From the IMG/VR virus record IMGVR_UViG_3300030045_000011, positions 1 to 43,968 of that record: a DNA stretch of 43,968 nucleotides. One strand, written 5' to 3'. The DNA comes from a virus. Made by a program: the position numbers and the translations under genes. Below the pieces are notes generated by a model. It was not told the origin of the DNA. It did no database searches and was given only the letters and a program-made list of their open reading frames with translations. How positions within the stretch are numbered: position 1 is the stretch's first letter; every line of letters starts with the position of its first letter. Shown one piece after another: positions 38,822-43,968 of the stretch.

Positions 38822-41098
38822 GTGCAATGGCACAATATTCCGGCAGAGCTCCGTGCTTTGCCGCAGTGGGTTGTTTGTGCGAGCTACGAGGACAAAGCTC
38901 CTCGCAATCCAAGAACCGGCAACCTTGCTTCTTCTACAGATCCGACCACTTGGGGGACTTTTGAAGAAGCTTGCCATGCCGGATACAAGTTCATCGGATT
39001 TGCATTTTCGGAGTCGGATCCGTTCGCCGTAATCGATCTCGACGATAAGCTCACCAATCCAGCCACGCAAGAGGATCTGGAACGGCATAAAAAGATCCTA
39101 GACGCATTCGCCAGCTACACAGAGCGATCCGTCTCTGGACGTGGTTACCACATTGTCGTCAAGGGATCAATCCCGTCTGGCGTAAACAAGGACCACGTCG
39201 AAGTCTACAGCTCCGGTCGCTATATGATCTGCACGGGCGACGTGGTTCGTCAGGCTCCGGTCGCAGACTACAGCGAACTCCTTCTGACATTAGTCACGGA
39301 GATGCGCCCTCCCACTCCGCCATTGCAGGAGGAGGACGAGCTTCTTGAGGATCGGGAAGTGTTCGAGATGGCAGACAGTGCCGTCAACGCGGAAAAGTTC
39401 CGCGACCTATGCAACGGCCTATGGCAAGAGATGGGGTACGGCTCCCAATCAGAAGCGGATTTCGCTCTTCTCTCCATGTACTGCTTTTACTCAAGGAGTA
39501 ACGAGCAGGTTCGGCGTCTGTTCAGATACTCCAAGCTCGGGCAACGCGAAAAGGCTATTCGAAACGACAAGTACCTCGATTACGCGCTCGAGAAGATCCG
39601 GGCAAAGCAGCCTACTCACATTGATTTCAATGCCCTATTGGCCCCGCAACCGTCAACGCCCGTGCCGGTGGCCCCGCAAACGGCCGTAATAGCCTTGCAA
39701 AGCCCCGCGCCCTTAGCGGTTACTACCCTGCTACCGCCTGCCAAAGCGCCTCCAGCCTTGCCGGGAATTGAACTTCCGCCCGGTCTGGTCGGCGAAATCG
39801 CTCTTTACTTCTATCAGTCAGCAGTTCGCCCGGTGCCGGATATTGCTCTTGCTGGAGCGCTGGCCTTGTGCGCTGGAGTCGTTGGTAGATCCTACAACAT
39901 CTCCGGTGTTGGTCTGAATCAGTACCTTATCCTTATCGCTCGAACTGGAGCGGGCAAAGAAGGCGTCGCTACTGGCATTGACGCGATGATAGCGGCAGTT
40001 CGGCCACAGATACCGATGGTGGACCAGTTCGTCGGTCCATCAGCGTTTGCGTCAGGGCAAGCTCTCATCAAGATTCTGGATAAGAAGCCCTGCTTTGTGT
40101 CGGTACTCGGCGAGTTCGGTCTTACACTCCAGCAACTATGTGACCCAAATGCGATTTCGGCACAAGTCATGCTCCGAAAAGTATTACTCGACCTCTGGAG
40201 CAAATCGGGTTGGAACAAAATGCTCCAAAGTTCCGTCTACTCCGACGTCGAGAAAAACACACAGGTCATCCAAAGCCCCAATGTTACCATCTTGGGTGAG
40301 TCGACCCCCGAGACTTTCTTCGAAGGTCTCGACGCCTCGCACATCGCCGACGGACTTATTCCTCGATTCAGTATTATTCAATATGATGGACATCGTCCAC
40401 CACGGAACAAAGACGCGGGGCATCCCCCAGGAGAGGAACTTACCCGCCGGTTTGGGGACATGGTCGCCGTTGCACTCACGACTTCCAATAATCGAAGTTG
40501 CATGGGAGTCGCTACTGATTCCGCGGCTCAGTCTATACTCGACAAATTCGACGAATCTTGTGATAGCGAAATCAACGGAACTCACGGAAACGATGTCGAA
40601 CGACAGGTCTGGAATCGCGCGCACCTTAAAGCGCTCAAACTCGCTGCGCTTCTTGCGGTAGGCGTTAATCCGCACCAGCCTGTGGTTACAGCCGAGCTTG
40701 CGAATTGGGCCATCAAATTCGTCTGCAAAGACGTAATGACGATGGTCGACAGGTTTAAGTCTGGCGACGTTGGAGCAGGCGACTCCAAGCTCGGGTCGGA
40801 CCTCAAGCATGTAATCGAATTCTACTTCAAGAATCCGTTTGAGAAAATCGAGAAGTACGGTGTCGAATTTCCAATGTTCAAAGACAAGGCGATTCCGTAC
40901 TGCTACCTTCTACGGAAAACCGCAGGGCTCGCCGCCTTCCGGAAGGACAAGCGAGGGAGCACTGCGGCTTTGAAGAGCGCTATCCAAGACCTTATGGATG
41001 CGAACATGCTAGCGGAGATCCCCTCGGTACAGATTATGACACGGTTCAACGCCAAGGGGAGAGCATTCGTGCTCGGGAACGCCTGGAAGATTAAGTAG
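38822..41098 (+). CDS. Primase-polymerase fused to DUF3987 helicase-like domain
   Basis: Protein of 758 residues, GTG start after AAGGAG. Residues 1-165 form an archaeo-eukaryotic-type prim-pol domain: R-N-PRTG, catalytic D72-L-D74 in AVIDLDD, and S-x-RGYH110. Residues 190-250 are the helical linker common in such proteins (SEADFALLSMYCFY ... YLDYALEKI). Residues 330-745 match DUF3987, with Walker A ARTGAGKEG (K379). It should prime and unwind phage DNA for the family A polymerase. It is on the opposite strand from most replication genes. Confidence 0.85.
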   Translation: MQWHNIPAELRALPQWVVCASYEDKAPRNPRTGNLASSTDPTTWGTFEEACHAGYKFIGFAFSESDPFAVIDLDDKLTNPATQEDLERHKKILDAFASYTERSVSGRGYHIVVKGSIPSGVNKDHVEVYSSGRYMICTGDVVRQAPVADYSELLLTLVTEMRPPTPPLQEEDELLEDREVFEMADSAVNAEKFRDLCNGLWQEMGYGSQSEADFALLSMYCFYSRSNEQVRRLFRYSKLGQREKAIRNDKYLDYALEKIRAKQPTHIDFNALLAPQPSTPVPVAPQTAVIALQSPAPLAVTTLLPPAKAPPALPGIELPPGLVGEIALYFYQSAVRPVPDIALAGALALCAGVVGRSYNISGVGLNQYLILIARTGAGKEGVATGIDAMIAAVRPQIPMVDQFVGPSAFASGQALIKILDKKPCFVSVLGEFGLTLQQLCDPNAISAQVMLRKVLLDLWSKSGWNKMLQSSVYSDVEKNTQVIQSPNVTILGESTPETFFEGLDASHIADGLIPRFSIIQYDGHRPPRNKDAGHPPGEELTRRFGDMVAVALTTSNNRSCMGVATDSAAQSILDKFDESCDSEINGTHGNDVERQVWNRAHLKALKLAALLAVGVNPHQPVVTAELANWAIKFVCKDVMTMVDRFKSGDVGAGDSKLGSDLKHVIEFYFKNPFEKIEKYGVEFPMFKDKAIPYCYLLRKTAGLAAFRKDKRGSTAALKSAIQDLMDANMLAEIPSVQIMTRFNAKGRAFVLGNAWKIK

Positions 41099-41099
41099 G

Positions 41100-41321
41100 C
41101 TAGGCGTTGTAGATCCTTCCTAATCCCCTGTGCTGCATTTCGATGGCAGTAAACAAGACCGCCATGTCTTGGAGGAGTGGCCGGTTGCAGGAATTCGCGG
41201 ACATAGCCAAGCCGACAAGAGCCTCGTGATCCTCCACGAGTTGCCGATGCGTGTATCTTTCCGCGAACTCAAGAGCTAAGAGCTCTTTATTCTCCGACGC
41301 CTTCTGGTTGAATAGAATCAT
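41100..41321 (-). CDS. Small helical early protein of unknown function
   Basis: Protein of 73 residues with GGAG and TACAA before the ATG. It is helical with E-L-L-A-L-E-F-A-E-R-Y and EALVGLAMSANSCNRPLLQ, ending HRGLGRIYNA. It converges with the primase gene, whose stop is one base away, and I see no terminator between them. Function unknown. Confidence 0.65.
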   Translation of the reverse strand: MILFNQKASENKELLALEFAERYTHRQLVEDHEALVGLAMSANSCNRPLLQDMAVLFTAIEMQHRGLGRIYNA

Positions 41322-41347
41322 TTGTACTCCAGGTTAGACTACCTCCG

Positions 41348-41440
41348 CTAGGATCTAGGCTTCTGATCCGCATCTTGGCCTCAAACTACCAGCCAAGCAT
41401 CTAGGGGACATTTAAGCGTCCATCCGCACCTAGATCCTAG
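41348..41440. repeat. 12-bp inverted repeat flanking an intergenic hairpin
   Basis: CTAGGATCTAGG (41348-41359) and CCTAGATCCTAG (41429-41440) are exact inverted copies. Between them lies a 6-bp stem (CTTGGC/GCCAAG). This fills most of the gap between the genes at 41450 and 41100. A structured 3' end, terminator or binding site is possible. Confidence 0.6.
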
Positions 41441-41449
41441 GGAAAGCGT

Positions 41450-41998
41450 CTAACCGTTGGAAGCGGTGGCCTGCTTCGGAGCGACCGCGACCGCGTCGGC
41501 CTTGTGCGCCGTGAACCACCGCTGGTACTGCGTCATCGCGGTGTAGGTGGCGATTCCCTGCTTGATGCACTCGGCGATGACGTCCTTGCGGCGGACGTTC
41601 GGGTTCGCCTTCTTCATGATGTCCGCGATTTCCCAGACCATCTTCGTCGGGAGGGAGATTGCCGACGAGCGGAGGCGATTCGCCAGCTTACCGCCCGTCG
41701 TCACCGAAGGTGCAGGAGCCGCAGAAGCCGTCGGCTGCGATGCCGTGAGGGCAGGGGCCGACTTCTCCGCCTCCTTGTTCATGTCGGCGAGGATCTTGTC
41801 GCCGTCGGCTTCCTGCTTCGCCTTGGCTTCCGCGCGAGCGGCGATCTCCTTGTCCATGTCCTTGTCGACCTCGTCCATGATGATCGCCGAAGTCTTCTCC
41901 AGGGGAGTTTCCGGAGCCTTGCCGACGTACTTCTCGACGGTCTTGGTGCGCTTCTCGGCCGCCGCTGCGATTGCTGCCTTCCGATTCTTGGAACCCAT
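41450..41998 (-). CDS. Charged protein with C-terminal WEIAD-TQYxRW domain (copy D)
   Basis: Protein of 182 residues from ATG 41998 (GGAG site, promoter 42047-42075). The first 110 residues are a Lys/Ala/Glu helix with a basic start (MGSKNRKAAIAAAAEKRTK) and an acidic middle. Residues 120-175 carry the shared domain: MVWEIADIMKKANPNVRRKD-V-I ... KQGIATYTAMTQYQRWFTAHK, closest to copy C. Length and charge suggest a DNA-associated protein. No function known to me. Confidence 0.7.
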   Translation of the reverse strand: MGSKNRKAAIAAAAEKRTKTVEKYVGKAPETPLEKTSAIIMDEVDKDMDKEIAARAEAKAKQEADGDKILADMNKEAEKSAPALTASQPTASAAPAPSVTTGGKLANRLRSSAISLPTKMVWEIADIMKKANPNVRRKDVIAECIKQGIATYTAMTQYQRWFTAHKADAVAVAPKQATASNG

Positions 41999-42046
41999 TT
42001 GTAACTCCGTTTCTCGACCCAGACGGAATGTCCAGGTTGTAAGGGC

Positions 42047-42075
42047 ATTGTACCCTCTAGTTATGGCCCCGTCAA
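42047..42075 (-). promoter_or_regulatory. Strong sigma70 promoter of copy D
   Basis: TTGACG (42075-42070), spacer 17, TACAAT (42052-42047) on the minus strand. It overlaps the inverted repeat at 42056-42103, so control by a bound protein is likely. Confidence 0.7.
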
Positions 42076-42103
42076 GCTTTACTTGGAGAGGCCATAGACT
42101 AGA
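42056..42103. repeat. 13-bp inverted repeat over the promoter (operator or terminator)
   Basis: TCTAGT-TATGGCC (42056-42068) pairs with GGCCATA-G-ACTAGA (42090-42103) with one bulged base. The left arm lies in the promoter spacer and the -35 box in the loop. It also follows the stop of the gene at 42114-42368, so it may act as its terminator. Confidence 0.6.
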
Positions 42104-42113
42104 ATGTGCAAGG

Positions 42114-42368
42114 CTAGAGACGAATTCGGAAGACAACGTCAATGTGGTTCAAGAACACCGATTCGTGAACTTGGACGTTGGTGTAAGGCCAGCTCTTCCG
42201 CATGTCCACAAGCTTCTCGACGGCGAACTTCTTGCTTTCGGGCGTCACCGGAAGTCGCCAGCTCACGAGCCGATGGTCGGGAAGAATACGCTCGCCATTG
42301 GAGGTGTGGTTTTCCGTGAGCGGAGTACCGAGGAAAGCCTTCACCATGTCCATTGTCGGAAGGTACAT
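42114..42368 (-). CDS. Small early protein of unknown function
   Basis: Protein of 84 residues from ATG 42368, overlapping the upstream stop (TGATG). Sequence features are a helical start (MDMVKAFLGTPL), SWRLPVTPESKKFAVEKLVDMRK and a strand-rich end with HIDVVFRIRL. Coupled with the gene at 42368-42571. Function unknown. Confidence 0.65.
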   Translation of the reverse strand: MYLPTMDMVKAFLGTPLTENHTSNGERILPDHRLVSWRLPVTPESKKFAVEKLVDMRKSWPYTNVQVHESVFLNHIDVVFRIRL

Positions 42369-42571
42369 CACTTCACCTTCTCGATCACGCCGTCCTTCAT
42401 GATAACCTCGGCGTACCACCGATGAGGAGCGGGGAAATGTGGCCCGCAGACGGTCTCCTTCCCGTTGACGACAGGCGTCCCGAGTCCAGGGGCATAGATC
42501 GTCACCTTCTTGCCAGAAGCAACGTCTCGCTTCAACTCAGCCTTCGATTGGTAGTTCTTGTCGGTATACAT
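42368..42571 (-). CDS. Small early protein of unknown function
   Basis: Protein of 67 residues with AAAGAGGG before the ATG. It has a basic helix (KAELKRDVASGKKVTIYAPG) and a beta end (HRWYAEVIMKDGVIEKVK). No family recognised. It heads a pair with the next gene and probably uses read-through transcription, since I see no good promoter in 42572-42651. Confidence 0.65.
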   Translation of the reverse strand: MYTDKNYQSKAELKRDVASGKKVTIYAPGLGTPVVNGKETVCGPHFPAPHRWYAEVIMKDGVIEKVK

Positions 42572-42651
42572 TTGAATCCCTCTTTGGTTGGGTTACTGGA
42601 TACAGTCTAGCGAAGGCGGTATGCCATGTCTAGAGATTTTTAGAACTGAAT

Positions 42652-43293
42652 TCAGGAGTGAGTGTATCCGTCCTTCTCGATTCCGACGTACATCCCACAC
42701 CACGGATTCAGATAGTAGTGCCCGCCGAGCGAATCGTACCCGAGAAGACGAAGAGCTGACTGAAATTTCTGGCAACTCGCCTTCAATTCTTCCGGGTTAT
42801 GGACAAGCTTCCAGACGGCCTCGATCACCGCATCCGGAACGCGTTCGTCGTCCCAATAGACGCGCTCGTTGTGAACCTGCCCGATACGGGCTCCAGCCCT
42901 CCGATAATAATCGAGGTAGACGTCGACCGCGACGTACGTCATGCTCCCGATCTTGCACTCCGACGCGTGTTTGTAGATTGGCGGATAGTGGTGCTCATAT
43001 TCCGCCATGCCGAGCGGCACAAGGGGATACGGAATCGGTCCACAAATCGCAATCTTGGCGGCATCTTCGTAGGAGAGATTCTTCCCGTCGTAAACGAAAG
43101 CTCCCTCCGCAGTTCTGCCACCACGAGAATTCTCGTCGCCAGCAGGGCGATCCTTCACGTATCCTTCGAGCGAACCACCGCTTGAAGACCCGGTTTGACC
43201 ACCGCCTCCCCAGGTGTATGCCGCGTGCCAACCGGCCTGCGAACGGCCGATCAAAACAATCTTCTCAGGAGCTGAATAATCGATTTCGCCCAT
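42652..43293 (-). CDS. Unknown protein with Gly/Ser-rich segment
   Basis: Protein of 213 residues with GAGGGTG before the ATG. Residues 28-45 are Gly/Ser-rich (TWGGGGQTGSSSGGS). The rest has aromatic and charged sections (YEHHYPPIYKHASEC, AVDVYLDYYRRAGARIG, ERVYWDDERVPDAVIEAVW) and ends GHYYLNPWCGMYVGIEKDG. No motif recognised; early position only. Confidence 0.6.
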   Translation of the reverse strand: MGEIDYSAPEKIVLIGRSQAGWHAAYTWGGGGQTGSSSGGSLEGYVKDRPAGDENSRGGRTAEGAFVYDGKNLSYEDAAKIAICGPIPYPLVPLGMAEYEHHYPPIYKHASECKIGSMTYVAVDVYLDYYRRAGARIGQVHNERVYWDDERVPDAVIEAVWKLVHNPEELKASCQKFQSALRLLGYDSLGGHYYLNPWCGMYVGIEKDGYTHS

Positions 43294-43342
43294 TGTAACA
43301 CCCTCTTCTGGAGCACCACCCTATGTAGTGAACTCCCCTCAA

Positions 43343-43361
43343 GATCCTAGCTGGTAGGATC
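43343..43361. repeat. Short intergenic hairpin with GATCCTA/TAGGATC arms
   Basis: A 7-bp perfect stem with loop GCTGG, between the genes at 43376 and 42652. Its arms share the GATCCTAG core with the larger repeat at 41348-41440. Confidence 0.45.
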
Positions 43362-43375
43362 TATCGGGCAGGCCA

Positions 43376-43558
43376 TTACTGATCGGCGAAGGTCTGCGTG
43401 ACGACGGCGATATCGAACTCCTTTCCACAATCAAGGCAATGCACTTTGACCTTGCCATCGATGGCGAGGTCAATGGCGAACTGCTCTCCTTCACAGTTTT
43501 CCTCGTCGCCGCCCATCACGTCATCGCACACAAGTCCGCCGTCAGAATTAAGCTTCAT
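43376..43558 (-). CDS. Small acidic protein with CxxC
   Basis: Protein of 60 residues from ATG 43558, preceded by GGAAAGG and overlapping the end of the upstream gene. It is acidic (DDVMGGDEENCEGEQ) with C-L-D-C-G-K-E-F near residue 45, a half zinc-ribbon. Function unknown. Confidence 0.6.
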   Translation of the reverse strand: MKLNSDGGLVCDDVMGGDEENCEGEQFAIDLAIDGKVKVHCLDCGKEFDIAVVTQTFADQ

Positions 43559-43968
43559 CGTCGACCGCCTTTCCATTCAACAGGTTAGTGATTAACTGCA
43601 CGAGATCGTCCGCCTTGGACGGGGTAATCGCGTACCCGTTCGGTCCTTCCGCACGGGACACATAAAGGATTTCGCGATCGCCATTGCACAGTAGCCAGCT
43701 TCTCGAGATGTCAGTCAAGATCGTGCGCCCGGTCCGCCGCCATTCAACGGAAGTCGGCTTTGGGATCTGGACAAAGACCCAATGAGCTCCCTTATCGATT
43801 GAACCTCCCAGAAGTTGGTCGGACCACTCCAGCATCCGAGCTAACTTCTGAGCGGCAAAGTGTGCATGTTCGTCCTGACTACGACCTTCGCAGTCAGCCG
43901 TTGGCACTGAGATCCTCCTCGCATTGCACTTGGCGATGTAGCGAGGATTCCCATTCGGCGAATAGCCG
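43548..43968 (-). CDS. Early protein cut by the right edge (5' partial)
   Basis: An internal GTG at 43907 could be read as a start, but the frame is open upstream to the edge and looks coding (GYSPNGNPRYIAKC, then VPTADCEGRSQDEHAHFAAQKL), so the gene begins beyond the window. At least 139 residues remain. The C-terminal half has EWRRTGRTILTDISRSWLLC and a helical end. Pairs of cysteines suggest metal binding, but I assign no family. Confidence 0.6.
   Translation of the reverse strand, partial: GYSPNGNPRYIAKCNARRISVPTADCEGRSQDEHAHFAAQKLARMLEWSDQLLGGSIDKGAHWVFVQIPKPTSVEWRRTGRTILTDISRSWLLCNGDREILYVSRAEGPNGYAITPSKADDLVQLITNLLNGKAVDDEA

Noticed and set aside
41504-42425. Plus-strand frames opposite copy D and its neighbours
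   Set aside because: Arg/Leu-rich shadows of Lys/Ala-rich coding sequence on the other strand.
1-43968. Terminal repeat joining the two window ends
   Set aside because: Only a 9-base match (CGAATAGCC) near both ends, too short to infer circularity or direct terminal repeats.
1-43968. tRNA genes
   Set aside because: No cloverleaf with a T-loop GTTCRA pattern was recognised by eye; a covariance search would be needed to exclude them.

Overview
The window is part of a double-stranded DNA phage with a contractile (myovirus) tail. The tail genes run in Mu-like order: tail completion, sheath, tube, assembly chaperone, tape measure, hub, spike, gp46/W-like wedge, gp47/J-like and gp48/I-like proteins, then fibre. 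The host cannot be named. Short hydrophobic export signals, two lipoprotein-like genes, a T4-type lysozyme and sigma70-like promoters suggest a Gram-negative bacterium, but this is inference. No integrase, terminase, portal or capsid gene is present, and both edges cut through open frames, so this is an incomplete genome.

Layout. Positions 1-19707, plus strand: the late block of neck, tail, baseplate and fibre genes, a lysozyme, a two-helix membrane protein, several exported or anchored adhesin-like proteins, a permuted NlpC/P60-fold protein and an Ig-like tail protein. Two genes look like insertions. One is a signal-peptide protein with a very GC-rich 5' end, wedged between spike and wedge genes (8244-9335). 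The other is an antisense lipoprotein gene with its own sigma70 promoter (13571-13831). A perfect 11-bp hairpin capped by UUCG (19727-19762) separates this block from the convergent minus-strand block.

Positions 19770-38431, minus strand (transcribed right to left): recombination and replication genes (RecA-like Sak4 ATPase, cold-shock protein, DUF669 ssDNA-binding protein, zinc-ribbon/MazG-like protein, Cas4-like nuclease, SF2 helicase), small unknown genes, an ATP-dependent DNA ligase, then one tight run of queE, queC, queD, folE, thyX, dpdA, sliding clamp and family A DNA polymerase. FolE-QueD-QueE-QueC is the route from GTP to preQ0, and DpdA is a tRNA-guanine-transglycosylase relative that puts 7-deazaguanine bases into DNA. 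The phage therefore probably replaces part of its guanine with a 7-deazaguanine. Its QueC lacks all four zinc-binding cysteines of the cellular enzyme.

Positions 38609-41098 are a plus-strand island with a small helix-turn-helix regulator and a primase-polymerase/DUF3987 helicase. Positions 41100-43968, minus strand, hold small early genes, mostly of unknown function.

The best candidates for undescribed biology are the zinc-less QueC in the DNA-modification operon, a set of four otherwise unrelated proteins ending in the same small domain (WEIAD...TQY.RW), and the exported proteins carried in the tail block. Gene starts were chosen from ribosome binding sites and overlaps. All functional calls come from reading motifs, with no database search.
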